Assembly: GCA_020687485.1 (NCBI GenBank)
Contig: JAJEQR010000002.1
Span: 1-64,000 of the forward strand
From: Hominifimenecus microfluidus
GTDB lineage: Bacteria > Bacillota > Clostridia > Lachnospirales > Lachnospiraceae
Length of the DNA stretch: 64,000 bases
Direction: 5' to 3'
Part shown: positions 51,784 to 60,768 of the stretch, one piece after another
Layout of the letters: each line of letters starts with the position of its first letter
Numbering within the stretch: the first letter of the stretch is position 1
Notes under the pieces: model-generated
Seen by the model: the letters and a program-made list of their open reading frames with translations, nothing else
Told to the model about the DNA's origin: nothing
The model's database searches: none
Position numbers and translations under genes: made by a program

Positions 51784-52995
51784 ATGATTTACAGACCTTT
51801 GTATGTAGATAAGATTATGGCTTATGTGGATACGCCATTTGTAAAAATCCTCACGGGAGTGCGCCGCTGCGGAAAGTCAACGATCCTGAAAATGATTATG
51901 GAGAGATTGAAAACGCAGCATAACATTCCGGAGGGGCGCATTGTCAGCTGCCGCTATGACTCGATGGAATATGAGGATATGACGGCAAAGCAGATGTACG
52001 CACAGCTCAAGGAGCGTCTTTCGCCCGATGGAAAAACCTATCTGTTTCTCGATGAGGTGCAAGAAATCAAGGGCTGGGAAAAGGTCGTCAATTCACTGGC
52101 GTCGGACTTTGATGTTGACCTGTATGTGACAGGCTCCAACTCCCGTATGATGTCCTCTGAGATCTCGACCTATCTGACGGGACGGTATGTGTCTTTCCGC
52201 ATCTTCACCTTGTCCTTTGGCGAGTACCTGATGTTCAAAAGCCAATATACTGAGGTTGGAGAGCCGAAGGCAGAGCTTGCTAACTATGTGCGCTTGGGCG
52301 GTTTCCCGGCAACGCATTTGCAGGAGTTCTCTCAGGACGAGGTCTACACCATCGTGCGGGATATTTACAACTCCACGATCTTCTCGGATATTGTCAAGCG
52401 CAATCAGGTGAGAAAGATCGACCAGTTGGAACGAGTGGTCAAGTACACCTTCAACAATGTGGGCAACACCTTCTCTGCAAAATCCATTTCGGATTATCTG
52501 AAAGCGGAACACCGTGCGCTGGACAACGAAACGGTTTACAGCTACTTGGAGAAGCTGGAAAAGGCGTATCTGCTTCACCGCTGCTCCCGTTTTGACTTGC
52601 AGGGTAAGGAAATCCTGAAAACACAGGAGAAATTCTATCTTGCCGATACCGCCCTGCGGTACAGCGTTCTCGGCTATAACGCTGACAGCGTGGCATCCAG
52701 CCTTGAGAATGTCGTGTACTTGGAGCTTTGCCGTAGAGGTTATACCGTCAATGTCGGTAAATCCGGCAGCGGCGAGATCGACTTTGTTGCAGTACGGCAA
52801 AATGAAAAGCTCTATGTGCAAGTGACGCAGGAGCTTCGTTCTCCGAAAACGGAAAAACGGGAGTATGAGCGTTTGTTGGAGATCCACGACAACTACCCCA
52901 AATATGTTCTCACAACGGATGAGTTCTCAGGAGGAAACTACGAGGGTATCAAGACGATGCACATAGCGGACTTCCTGTTAAGCTCTGAATATTAA
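51784..52995 (+). CDS. AAA ATPase with DUF4143 domain (COG1373 type)
   Basis: 403 residues from ATG 51784 (GGAGGTGG). Walker A GVRRCGKST at residues 25-33, Walker B YLFLDEVQEI near 90, the YVTGSNSRM sensor, then the DUF4143 part (LEKLEKAYLLHRCSRFDL ... FYLADTALRYSVLG) ending in a PD-(D/E)xK-like SGEIDFVAVRQNEKLYVQV segment with conserved E and D. Function of the family is unknown; a nuclease-like fold at the end suggests DNA-related action. It sits between VirB4 and sortase genes with its own promoter and terminator, so it is cargo, not transfer machinery. Confidence 0.85.
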   Translation: MIYRPLYVDKIMAYVDTPFVKILTGVRRCGKSTILKMIMERLKTQHNIPEGRIVSCRYDSMEYEDMTAKQMYAQLKERLSPDGKTYLFLDEVQEIKGWEKVVNSLASDFDVDLYVTGSNSRMMSSEISTYLTGRYVSFRIFTLSFGEYLMFKSQYTEVGEPKAELANYVRLGGFPATHLQEFSQDEVYTIVRDIYNSTIFSDIVKRNQVRKIDQLERVVKYTFNNVGNTFSAKSISDYLKAEHRALDNETVYSYLEKLEKAYLLHRCSRFDLQGKEILKTQEKFYLADTALRYSVLGYNADSVASSLENVVYLELCRRGYTVNVGKSGSGEIDFVAVRQNEKLYVQVTQELRSPKTEKREYERLLEIHDNYPKYVLTTDEFSGGNYEGIKTMHIADFLLSSEY

Positions 52996-53009
52996 ACGAC
53001 AGAATCGTG

Positions 53010-53048
53010 AAATGCTCGCTTGGCAACAGGCGGGCATTTTGCTTTTCG
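53010..53048 (+). terminator. Terminator after the ATPase gene
   Basis: AAATGCTCGC pairs with GCGGGCATTT (one G-T pair), followed by TGCTTTT. Imperfect but well placed. Confidence 0.55.
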
Positions 53049-53061
53049 GAAAGGAAATTCA

Positions 53062-53910
53062 ATGAAAAAGAAAATCTGTATGATTCTTATTGCGGTGTTT
53101 GTAGCCGTCCTCGGCACAAGCACCTATTTTATTATCGATCACTACAAGGAGTCGAATAAGCAAGCTGCGCTTTATGGCGAGCTGGCTGAACTTGTAGACG
53201 CTGCGGCACAGACGGATGCTGCAACGGAACCGGCGGAGCAGATTCCATACTCCGAGGAAAAGATGCTTCTGCCGGAGCTTGCAGAGCTTTATCAGCAGAA
53301 CGGTGATTTGGTGGGCTGGATCAGCATTGCAGATACCAACATCAACTACCCCGTGATGCAGTCGGTGAATGAGCCGAACTTCTACCTGAAGCACGGCTTT
53401 GATAAGGAATACTCCGACTATGGTTGCCCCTATGTGCAGGAGGATTGCGATGTGCAGGAGCCGTCCGACAATCTTGTCATCTATGGACACCATATGTCCA
53501 ACGGTTCGATGTTTGCCCACCTTGAAAAATTCAAGAGCAAAGACTTTTGGAGTGAGCATCGGATGATTACCTTCAACACACTGACGGATAAGCAGGAGTA
53601 TGAGATCGTTGCCGTATTCCGCACGGTGGTCTACACCGACAGCCCCGAAGCATTCAAGTTTTATCGCTTTATAGACGCAGAGAGCGCCAATGCGTTTGAC
53701 GACTTTATTGCCAAAAGTAAGGAACTGTCTTTCTATGATACCGGCGTGACCGCCGAATACGGCGATAAGCTCATTACGCTGTCTACCTGTGAGTACAGCC
53801 GCAACAACAGCCGCCTTGTGGTCGTGGCAAAACGCATAACGGAGGACGGTGGTGCGGATGCTGCCAAGACTCACGCCGAAGCAACGGCAGAGGGCGAACG
53901 CCCTAATTAA
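53062..53910 (+). CDS. Class B sortase
   Basis: 282 residues from ATG 53062 (AAAGGAAA). N-terminal membrane anchor (ICMILIAVFVAVLGTSTYFI), then the sortase beta barrel with His in YGHHMSNGSMF near 142, Cys in LSTCEYS near 243 and Arg in NNSRLVVVAKR near 251. The catalytic triad is complete. It cleaves a sorting signal and joins the protein to the wall; the likely substrate is the adhesin at 21432-25706 with TPKTGD. The C-terminal tail is longer than needed. Confidence 0.92.
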   Translation: MKKKICMILIAVFVAVLGTSTYFIIDHYKESNKQAALYGELAELVDAAAQTDAATEPAEQIPYSEEKMLLPELAELYQQNGDLVGWISIADTNINYPVMQSVNEPNFYLKHGFDKEYSDYGCPYVQEDCDVQEPSDNLVIYGHHMSNGSMFAHLEKFKSKDFWSEHRMITFNTLTDKQEYEIVAVFRTVVYTDSPEAFKFYRFIDAESANAFDDFIAKSKELSFYDTGVTAEYGDKLITLSTCEYSRNNSRLVVVAKRITEDGGADAAKTHAEATAEGERPN

Positions 53911-54220
53911 GCGCCTTTGTGCCAATTATGACAACGGCAGTTGCCTTGCATTGGACGACGGAGAACCCTGCGCCTGTGTGCAGAGCATCTCATACTCACT
54001 TCTCTGCAAGTATTTCCGCAAAGCTGTTTTGCCGGCAGAGCCTTTGCTGGAAGCGGATATTCTTGGCACACGCTTTGAAAAGTGCGTGTCCTGCGGTGCG
54101 CCGATTATCAAGAAGAGCAACCGAAAGAAATATTGCGAGAAGTGCGCTCAAAGAGCTTACAAAACTCAGCAGGCAGAGTACGCAAAAAGAAAACGGGCAG
54201 AGTCGAAAAATAGGCGCTGA
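53858..54220 (+). CDS. Cysteine-rich VLP-domain protein
   Basis: 120 residues from ATG 53858 (a GGAGGA site lies 11 bases upstream; GTG 53852 is a possible alternative). Begins LPRLTPKQRQRANALIKRLCANYDNG-type sequence followed by CxxLDDGEPCAC, and later a zinc-ribbon-like CVSCGAPI ... KKYCEKCAQ. Matches the Cys-rich VLP family found in ICEs. Overlaps the sortase gene by 53 bases. Probably a nucleic-acid-binding or regulatory protein; unproven. Confidence 0.75.
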   Translation: MLPRLTPKQRQRANALIKRLCANYDNGSCLALDDGEPCACVQSISYSLLCKYFRKAVLPAEPLLEADILGTRFEKCVSCGAPIIKKSNRKKYCEKCAQRAYKTQQAEYAKRKRAESKNRR

Positions 54221-54260
54221 AAAAGCCAGCAATATCAAGACTTTTCAGCTCCCGCACTTT

Positions 54261-54297
54261 GAGGGGTAAGGTGTTTATACCTTTACCCCTCGTTTTT
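54261..54297 (+). terminator. Terminator before the CHAP gene
   Basis: GAGGGGTAAGGT pairs with ACCTTTACCCCTC around TTTAT with a one-base bulge, then TTTTT. Confidence 0.85.
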
Positions 54298-54303
54298 AAT
54301 TTA

Positions 54304-54323
54304 GGGGCGTTTGGGTACGCCCC
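54304..54323 (+). other. Hairpin in the leader of the CHAP gene
   Basis: GGGGCGT pairs with ACGCCCC around TTGGGT, ending two bases before the ribosome-binding site AAAGGAGGG. May affect translation start. Confidence 0.55.
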
Positions 54324-54338
54324 GGAAAGGAGGGTTCA

Positions 54339-56060
54339 ATGGCTGATATTAAAACGAGAGATGTCGTAAAAGGCACAATCAAGAAGATCGACAAAGCGGC
54401 AATCGCCGCAGACCGTATGCGCTCCGCCTATGTGCAGACGAAGGAAAAGGCAGAACACACAACGCACCCGGATGAGCATAATGCCGAGGAGTACGCCTCC
54501 GACCGAGTGGAAGGCGGCGTTGACCGTATCACGCACGAAGCGGCGCACCAGTTTGATAAGCAGGGGCGCAAGGGACTGGAAGAAACGAAACGGAATGTGT
54601 CCAAAGCAAAGGACGGTGTTCAGAGGTTCCGGGAAAAGCGGGCGGCTGAGTCAATGAAAAGGCAGACTGTCCGCACCTCCGGGAATAAGACCATCAAGGC
54701 GGTCGAGCAAACGGAAAAGACGATCAAACAGTCTGCCGGTTCTGCCGGTAAGAAAACCATCAAGACTGCCGGGAAAGGTGCAGCCAAAGCCGCACAGAGG
54801 TCGGTCAAGACCACGAAAACGGCAATCAAGACCACACAGCAGGCGGCAAAGACGGCGCAGAAAACCGCACAGGCTACGGTGAAAGCATCGCAAAAAGCTG
54901 CACAAGCCGCCAAAGCCGCAGCCAAGGCAACAGTTGCCGGTGTAAAAGCTGCCGTAAAAGCAACGATTGCCGCAGTCAAAGCGATCATAGCGGCGACAAA
55001 AGCACTGGTCGCCGCTATCGCCGCAGGCGGCTGGGTTGCCGTTGCGGTCATTGTCGTAATTTGCCTGATTGCTCTGATCTGCGGCTCGGTTTTCGGGATA
55101 TTCTTTTCCGGCGAGGATTCCGGAACGGGAATGTCGATGCAGACTGCCGTGCAGGAAATCAACGCTGATTACGATGCCAAGATGGAAGCGGAGAAAAACT
55201 CGGTAGCCTATGATAATATGGAGATCAGCGGCGGTCGAGCCGTGTGGAAGGATGTGCTTGCGGTCTATGCAGTCAAGACGAATACAGACACGGACAATCC
55301 GCAGGAGGTTGCCACGATGGACGAGAGCAAGAAGCAGATTCTCTCGGACATTTTTTGGGAGATGAACTCCATATCCTCCCGCAGTGAAAGTCACTCGGAA
55401 ACGGAAATAACCGAAACGGACGACGGAAACGGCAACATCGTTCAGACGGAAACGACAGTCACAAAAACAACTCTTTATATCACCGTTTCTCATTTGACGG
55501 TGGACGAAATGGCTGACCTATACGGCTTTGACGCAGAACAGCGGGAGTATCTTGCCGAGCTGCTCAAGGATGAGAACAACTCTATTTGGGCAGCGGTACT
55601 TTACGGTATCCGATACAGCGACGATCAGATCGTCACCGTGGCACTTTCACAGGTCGGCAATATAGGCGGCGAACCGTACTGGTCTTGGTATGGTTTCGGA
55701 AGCCGTGTGGAATGGTGTGCTTGTTTTGTAAGCTGGTGTGCCGATCAGTGCGGCTATATCGACACTGGGGTTGTTCCGAAATATGCGGGCTGCGTGAACG
55801 GCGTCCAGTGGTTTAAAGATCGTGGACAGTGGATAGACGGCTCTGCCGAGCCTGTCCCCGGAATGATCATTTTCTTCGATTGGGATAACATAGGCAGCTC
55901 CGGTCCGCAGGACGGACAATCCGACCACACCGGTATTGTTCAAAAAGTAGAAAACGGTATCGTTTATACCGTTGAGGGAAACTCCGGTGATAGCTGTCGG
56001 GTAAACCAGTACAGCGTAGGTCACTACGAAATCCTCGGATACGGAGTGCCTCAATATTAA
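54339..56060 (+). CDS. CHAP-domain wall hydrolase of the conjugation system (VirB1-like role)
   Basis: 573 residues. The N-terminal 230 residues are a basic, Ala/Lys/Thr-rich repeat region ([20 protein letters not shown] and many AAKAA/TTKTA units) that is probably cytoplasmic and helical. A membrane helix lies at about 232-258 ([17 protein letters not shown]). Then come an extracellular linker with a Thr/Glu-rich loop and a CHAP domain with Cys in WCACFVSWC near 458 and His in DHTGIVQ. It cuts peptidoglycan so that the channel can pass the wall. The long basic N-terminus is unusual for a hydrolase. Confidence 0.88.
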   Translation: MADIKTRDVVKGTIKKIDKAAIAADRMRSAYVQTKEKAEHTTHPDEHNAEEYASDRVEGGVDRITHEAAHQFDKQGRKGLEETKRNVSKAKDGVQRFREKRAAESMKRQTVRTSGNKTIKAVEQTEKTIKQSAGSAGKKTIKTAGKGAAKAAQRSVKTTKTAIKTTQQAAKTAQKTAQATVKASQKAAQAAKAAAKATVAGVKAAVKATIAAVKAIIAATKALVAAIAAGGWVAVAVIVVICLIALICGSVFGIFFSGEDSGTGMSMQTAVQEINADYDAKMEAEKNSVAYDNMEISGGRAVWKDVLAVYAVKTNTDTDNPQEVATMDESKKQILSDIFWEMNSISSRSESHSETEITETDDGNGNIVQTETTVTKTTLYITVSHLTVDEMADLYGFDAEQREYLAELLKDENNSIWAAVLYGIRYSDDQIVTVALSQVGNIGGEPYWSWYGFGSRVEWCACFVSWCADQCGYIDTGVVPKYAGCVNGVQWFKDRGQWIDGSAEPVPGMIIFFDWDNIGSSGPQDGQSDHTGIVQKVENGIVYTVEGNSGDSCRVNQYSVGHYEILGYGVPQY

Positions 56061-56102
56061 AAAGGTGCCATCTTGCATGCGCGAGATGGCACCTTTATTT
56101 TA
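56060..56102 (+). terminator. Terminator at the end of element B's transfer region
   Basis: AAAGGTGCCATCT pairs perfectly with AGATGGCACCTTT around a ten-base loop, then ATTTTAT. Confidence 0.9.
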
Positions 56103-56251
56103 TATCACTTTTCGCAGAGTTTGCCACTCTGCTACAAGGAAACTGTAAATGCTTGTATTACAAAGGAAAACCGGCGCTGAAGAGCTAGATAGGCACACAA
56201 GTTTGACTGCGGAGATTAAAACCCCGCCGCAGCCAGCTTGCTCATATTCGC

Positions 56252-56575
56252 TCACTTTAGTTCCATAGATGCGTGGACATATCGATCTAGTGTGATTGTT
56301 GTATTTGCGTGTCCGAGGATTTCGGACAGAGATTTAATTTCAAATCCGACCTCGACTGCCCTTGTAGCGAAGGTATGGCGTAATGTGTGAAAATGGACAC
56401 CCTCTAACCCGCAATCTCGCGTGTATTTCTCCATTCGATATTGCATGGTGCGTAGCTCCATGTAGTCCTCTGTTCCCGTCAAAAGGGAGACATCCTCCTG
56501 CATAGTTCCGCTGCACAGTCCGTTAATGGAATCGTTCTGGTTGAAGAATCGCTTTTGGGGGAACTGATTGCTACG
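56252..56575 (-). pseudogene. Integrase/recombinase C-terminal fragment
   Basis: The open frame contains QEDVSLLTGTEDYMELRTMQ then HFHTLRHTFATRAVEVGF, SEILGHANTTITLDRYVHASMELK and stop. The R-H-x-x-R box and the catalytic Tyr (DRYVH) are present, but the N-terminal domains and first catalytic Arg are missing; the frame is open upstream to about 56575 without a good start (ATG 56503 exists). It is the remnant of a Tn916-like or hsdS-shuffling recombinase and cannot act alone. Confidence 0.75.
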
Positions 56576-56603
56576 CGTGTTCGTGTTCTTCCACCTCCAT
56601 CAT

Positions 56604-56644
56604 AAGTCCACCGTAATTTTGATAGAATTACGGTGGACTTTTTC
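56604..56644 (+). terminator. Strong hairpin with T-run
   Basis: AAGTCCACCGTAATT pairs perfectly with AATTACGGTGGACTT around TTGATAG, then TTT. Also works as a terminator on the opposite strand. Confidence 0.85.
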
Positions 56645-56699
56645 TATGCCCGAAAACCGCTTGAAATCAGGCATTTCGGCTATTTTGGCACATAAGCGA

Positions 56700-56733
56700 C
56701 CCCCGCTACAGAGCAATTCTGCGGCGGGGTTTT
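56700..56733 (+). terminator. Weaker terminator-like hairpin
   Basis: CCCCGC pairs with GCGGGG with an inner CAGA/TCTG pairing, followed by TTTT. Confidence 0.6.
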
Positions 56734-56773
56734 GTACATTTTATGGGGATTGCGGCTTTCTGCTCTGCCGCAA

Positions 56774-56830
56774 TCGTTAAACAGCCGAGTAATCGTTGAA
56801 CTACTGGGGGTATTCGTTAAACAGCCGAGT
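56774..56830. repeat. Two 17-bp direct repeats 40 bp apart
   Basis: TCGTTAAACAGCCGAGT occurs at 56774-56790 and 56814-56830, directly before the hsdS-like remnant. Could be duplicated edge sequence from a recombination event. Confidence 0.7.
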
Positions 56831-57050
56831 TCTGATAACACCTCTTATGAGAAAATCGGCGATGAAGTGTGATCGCTGCCGGATGAGGTTACAGTTTGAC
56901 ATCCCCGATTCGTGGGAATGGGTGCGACTTGTTAAGATCTGCGAGTATATCCGACGTGAAATGGCACAAAAGTATTCTCCGATTAAAAAGTACCCTGTTG
57001 TCTCCCAGAAGTGCAATCAACGAAACGATTCTTTAAAAACAGTGATTTTA
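56831..57050 (+). pseudogene. Remnant of a type I restriction specificity gene (hsdS)
   Basis: One frame reads NTSYEKIGDEV then stops at 56870; a neighbouring frame continues FDIPDSWEWVRLVKICEYI and later KKYPVVSQKCNQ. These are the conserved central linker and start of the second target-recognition domain of HsdS. The frameshift and small size mean a dead fragment. No hsdM or hsdR is nearby. Confidence 0.7.
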
Positions 57051-57059
57051 AGTCGGATA

Positions 57060-57100
57060 GCGAATATCCCCGGTGGTCAATGACCGTCCGGGGATATCGC
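57060..57100. terminator. Long hairpin downstream of clpC
   Basis: GCGAATATCCCCGG and CCGGGGATATCGC (one-base bulge) enclose a smaller GGTC-AAT-GACC stem. It begins 26 bases beyond the clpC stop on the minus strand. T-run is poor, so termination is probable but not sure. Confidence 0.6.
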
Positions 57101-57125
57101 AAATATATAGACTTTCTAAGGATTG

Positions 57126-59585
57126 TCACTTGGTCACAACCAGTTTGCCGTCCTCCACAGTCAGCTTGGCGGTATCGCCGGTATCGAGCGTGCCATCCAG
57201 CATTTTCTCTGCCACGGCGTCCTCCACCTTGCTCTGAATGGCTCTACGCAGCGGACGGGCACCGTATTTCGGGTCAAAGCCCACTCTGGCAAGCTCCTTC
57301 ACAGCCTCTTCGTTTGCATCCAAATGAATACCCATGGACTCCATACGGTTTTCCACGGTCTTGAGCATCCGACGGGCAACCTCTTCGATATCCTGCTCGT
57401 TAAGAGCACGGAACACGATGATGTCATCAATACGGTTCAAGAACTCGGGACGGAAGGTACGGCGCAACTCTTCCATAACGGTTTCCTTGGCCTGCTCGTA
57501 TGCCTTGTCGGCATCCGCCTCTGCCTTTTTGTCATCGGCTTTGAAATCCAACTTGGATCCGGCATCAGTCAGTGCCTTAGCACCAATGTTACTGGTCATA
57601 ACGATGACGGTGTTCTTAAAATCAACGGTGCGACCCTGAGAATCGGTGATACGGCCATCGTCCAAAATCTGGAGCATGATGTTCCAGACATCCTCGTGCG
57701 CCTTTTCGATCTCATCGAACAGAACAACGGAATAGGGCTTGCGGCGCACCTTTTCCGTCAGCTGACCGCCTTCATCGTGACCTACATATCCGGGAGGCGA
57801 ACCAACCAGACGGGACACCGTATGGCGTTCCATGTATTCGGACATATCGATTCGGATCATAGCGTTTTCGTCGCCGAACATGGCTTCTGCCAAAGACTTA
57901 CACAGCTCTGTTTTACCGACGCCGGTAGGACCGAGAAACAGGAAACTGCCGATAGGACGCTTGGGATCCTTCAAGCCGACACGGCCGCGGCGGATGGCAC
58001 GGGCAACAGCCTTTACAGCCTCGTCCTGACCCACAACTCGCTTATGGAGAATATCTTCCATATGCAGCAGGCGCTGACTCTCGTCCTCGGTAAGCCGTGT
58101 TACGGGAACACCGGTCCAGTCTGATACAACAGAGGCAATGTCCTCTTCGGTCACATCACGGTGTGCTTTATTGTTATCGCGGTGCTTATTGCGCTCGGTC
58201 TCCAATTGCTTCTTATAGTCCTTTTCGGTATCCCGCAGTTTAGCGGCCTTCTCAAAGTCCTGGGCGGCAATAGCGGCTTCCTTGTCTGCGGCAAGTGCGT
58301 TGAGCTTCTCTTCAAGATTTGTGAATTCTTCGGAGGGTTCTTCTTCCTCTAACTCCACACGGCTGGCAGCCTCGTCCATTAGATCAATAGCTTTGTCCGG
58401 CAGGAATCGGTCGTTGATATATCGGGATGATAATTCCACCGCAGCCTTCAGGGCTTCATCGGTAATGTGCAGACCGTGGTGTTGCTCATACTTTGCCCGC
58501 AGACCCTTCAAGATCTCTAATGCAGCCTCTTGACTCGGCTCACCTACGGTAACCGGCTGGAAACGACGCTCCAGTGCGGCATCCTTCTCGATGTACTTGC
58601 GGTACTCATTCAAAGTGGTAGCACCGATAACCTGAATTTCACCGCGGCTAAGCGCAGGCTTCAAAATATTGGCGGCATCAACGGCACCCTCGGCTGAGCC
58701 TGTACCGACAAGGGTATGCAGCTCGTCGATGAAAAGGATGATGTTGCCGTCCTTTTTAGCTTCCTGCATGACCTTTTTGATACGGTCTTCAAATTCACCG
58801 CGGTATTTGGAACCGGCTACCATGCCGGTAAGATCCAAAGACAGCAACTTTTTGTCCAGCAGCTTTTCCGGAACTTTACCCGAGACAATTTTCTGAGCCA
58901 ATCCCTCGGCAATGGCGGTTTTGCCGACACCGGGTTCGCCGATGAGACAAGGGTTATTCTTACTGCGACGAGACAGAATCTGAATTACTCGCTTGATCTC
59001 TTTATCACGACCAATGACAGGATCCAGTTTTCCTGTTCTGGCGTCAGCCGTCAAATCGTGGGTGAACTCCGATAGGGTCTTATTCTTGCCGCTTTCCTCG
59101 CTGTTTTCGGTACCCGAGGCGCTGCCGCCGCTTTGCGCATGGGATGCAACGCTGACTTTCTCCATCAGTGCTATATACAGTTGGCGGGCGTCCACGCCGG
59201 CAGACCGCAGGATACGGACTGCCATATTGTTACCCTCGCGGAGAATGCCTGCCAGCAGATGCTCTGTTCCAACGTAGGCATAACCACCGCGAATGGCATC
59301 CTCCATGGCAATTTCAAGTACATGCTTTGCTCTTGGGCTCAAGCTCTGGGCAGAATTGCCATTGTCGGAAGGGCGGGAACCGGCGGTTTTACGAATCATT
59401 TCTGTCAGTAAATCATCGGTAAGACCTGCCTCCGTCAACACTGTGTGGGCAAGCCCCTCGTCCTCACGCATCAATCCAAGCAGCAGGTGTTCCGTACCCA
59501 TATAACCGTGACCCAATTCACCTGCGGCCTCCTGAGCCAACTGTAAGGCTTCTTCCGCAGTGGGAGTGAATTTATTTTCATCCAT
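57126..59585 (-). CDS. clpC: ClpC-type ATP-dependent unfoldase
   Basis: 819 residues. The double Clp N-domain (1-145) is followed by AAA module 1 with Walker A GEPGVGKT at 217-224, a ClpC-type middle region with a UVR motif (AAIAAQDFEKAAKLRD), and AAA module 2 (GPTGVGKTELCKSLAEAMFG). Near the end of module 2 is the usual C-terminal D2-small domain. It unfolds proteins for ClpP and is stress induced. Downstream gene of an operon with the McsA-like gene (56 bases apart). The order differs from the classic ctsR-mcsA-mcsB-clpC operon, as neither ctsR nor mcsB is present here. Confidence 0.93.
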   Translation of the reverse strand: MDENKFTPTAEEALQLAQEAAGELGHGYMGTEHLLLGLMREDEGLAHTVLTEAGLTDDLLTEMIRKTAGSRPSDNGNSAQSLSPRAKHVLEIAMEDAIRGGYAYVGTEHLLAGILREGNNMAVRILRSAGVDARQLYIALMEKVSVASHAQSGGSASGTENSEESGKNKTLSEFTHDLTADARTGKLDPVIGRDKEIKRVIQILSRRSKNNPCLIGEPGVGKTAIAEGLAQKIVSGKVPEKLLDKKLLSLDLTGMVAGSKYRGEFEDRIKKVMQEAKKDGNIILFIDELHTLVGTGSAEGAVDAANILKPALSRGEIQVIGATTLNEYRKYIEKDAALERRFQPVTVGEPSQEAALEILKGLRAKYEQHHGLHITDEALKAAVELSSRYINDRFLPDKAIDLMDEAASRVELEEEEPSEEFTNLEEKLNALAADKEAAIAAQDFEKAAKLRDTEKDYKKQLETERNKHRDNNKAHRDVTEEDIASVVSDWTGVPVTRLTEDESQRLLHMEDILHKRVVGQDEAVKAVARAIRRGRVGLKDPKRPIGSFLFLGPTGVGKTELCKSLAEAMFGDENAMIRIDMSEYMERHTVSRLVGSPPGYVGHDEGGQLTEKVRRKPYSVVLFDEIEKAHEDVWNIMLQILDDGRITDSQGRTVDFKNTVIVMTSNIGAKALTDAGSKLDFKADDKKAEADADKAYEQAKETVMEELRRTFRPEFLNRIDDIIVFRALNEQDIEEVARRMLKTVENRMESMGIHLDANEEAVKELARVGFDPKYGARPLRRAIQSKVEDAVAEKMLDGTLDTGDTAKLTVEDGKLVVTK

Positions 59586-59641
59586 AATGCAATACCTCTT
59601 TTTTCCGTGAAGTGTGTTTTCCCTTTTGATGCGTGCCTTAC

Positions 59642-60133
59642 TTAATGGCGTTCTTTCGCATCTTTTTTGGATGCCTCGGCTTCTTTATGAGCCTCCTCCA
59701 ACTGGTGGATCTCGTCTCTAAGCTGGGCGGCCTGTTCAAAGTTCTCCTCGTGAATGGCCTTCTTCTGTGCCTGTTTCAATGCATTCATCTGACGCAGGTA
59801 GGAAAAACGGCTCTGCTCCTCACTGCTCATCAGATTATCCTTCTGTTCCTCCTGAACCTCCTGTACCGGAGCTGCGCCAATGGCAGGCATTGTGTCGAAG
59901 AAATCATCAAAAGGACTCTCCAGCATCCGCCCCATCAGGGACGGCATGGAGCTAAAGAAATTATCATTCCCAAAGAAGCTGTCCATCACAGATGGCCGCT
60001 GAGCAAAGAACCCCCGCGTGTAGCCTAGCTTTTCTGCACAGGCTTGGCAAAGATGGTGCTCTTCTGTTCTGCCATTGATGTTGCTGCGATATACGAAGTT
60101 AGCCTCATTTCTGCCGCAATTTTCGCATTTCAT
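59642..60133 (-). CDS. mcsA: McsA-like zinc-finger/UVR protein
   Basis: 163 residues. Cys pairs C3xxC6 and C29xxC32 (CENCGRNE ... LCQACAEKL) form the N-terminal zinc finger; one pair fewer than in Bacillus McsA. The C-terminal half has the UVR motif (ALKQAQKKAIHEENFEQAAQLRDEI). McsA helps ClpC and the arginine kinase McsB; in species without McsB it may serve ClpC alone. RBS GGAGGG ahead of the ATG. Confidence 0.85.
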   Translation of the reverse strand: MKCENCGRNEANFVYRSNINGRTEEHHLCQACAEKLGYTRGFFAQRPSVMDSFFGNDNFFSSMPSLMGRMLESPFDDFFDTMPAIGAAPVQEVQEEQKDNLMSSEEQSRFSYLRQMNALKQAQKKAIHEENFEQAAQLRDEIHQLEEAHKEAEASKKDAKERH

Positions 60134-60173
60134 TATTCATCCCTCCGTGAGACTGTTTAGTCTTTTTCAACTA

Positions 60174-60201
60174 TTTATAGTTTAAGCTTTTTCGCTTGCA
60201 A
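60174..60201 (-). promoter_or_regulatory. Promoter of the mcsA-clpC operon
   Basis: On the minus strand TTGCAA, 16 bases, then TATAAA, about 40 bases before the start codon. AGTTGAAAAAGACTAAA just downstream resembles a CtsR box only weakly. Confidence 0.55.
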
Positions 60202-60235
60202 CCACAAGAAACCGCTGGTACAATAATTGAAAAGC

Positions 60236-60258
60236 GGCTTGTGTCGAATGCACAAGCC
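60236..60258 (+). other. Hairpin element in the mcsA-60471 intergenic region
   Basis: GGCTTGTG pairs with CACAAGCC around TCGAATG, just downstream of a TACAAT sequence. A very similar hairpin occurs at 63379-63401. No ORF is supported in 60260-60449. Confidence 0.5.
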
Positions 60259-60470
60259 AAAGAAGGAAAAAGCAAAGAAATAAGCCTTTTACAGTAAGAA
60301 AATCCCTTTCCCATGTGCTGTGCGGATGACAAACCGCCTTTTCAATGAATGCTATTCTGAGATTTTACGCAGATATTACACTACTTCGGTATCTGAATTA
60401 ACATAAAGAATTTATAATATACAGTGATTAAGTATCAGGATAACTTAGAATGACGAAAAGAGGGACTCTT

Positions 60471-60647
60471 ATGACTTACAAAACCATTGTGACCGACTAC
60501 GCACCCAAGGCAAAGAAAATGGCAGACGAAATTGAAAAAGTAATCAATGAAAAAGCAAAAGACGGGTGGGAACCTGTGAGCTTTTCCGTGACCAATTCCT
60601 GCAAGGCGATTCTTGTGTTTCGTTTGCCGGAAGACACAGAAAAATGA
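60471..60647 (+). CDS. Small DUF4177-like protein
   Basis: 58 residues, MTYKTIVTDYAPKAKKMADEIEKVINEKAKDGWEPVSFSV then CKAILVFRL. The strand-helix-GWE-strand pattern resembles DUF4177 proteins. ATG 60471 follows an AGAGGGA site; ATG 60450 is an alternative start. Function unknown. Confidence 0.65.
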   Translation: MTYKTIVTDYAPKAKKMADEIEKVINEKAKDGWEPVSFSVTNSCKAILVFRLPEDTEK

Positions 60648-60768
60648 TTAGGATGCAAAAAGCCGACACCATTTCCTGCAATTCCACCGACATTCTACCA
60701 CCGGGGGATGTAGCTGTATCGGCTTTTGCCCTATACTCAAAGCATCTTCAATATAGGAGGCAATCCAA

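Noticed and set aside
57123..58124. 333-codon plus-strand frame opposite clpC
   Set aside because: Antisense shadow of ClpC with no conserved features.
60134..60170. CtsR operator before mcsA
   Set aside because: Only a loose match to the heptad pair; not enough to annotate.
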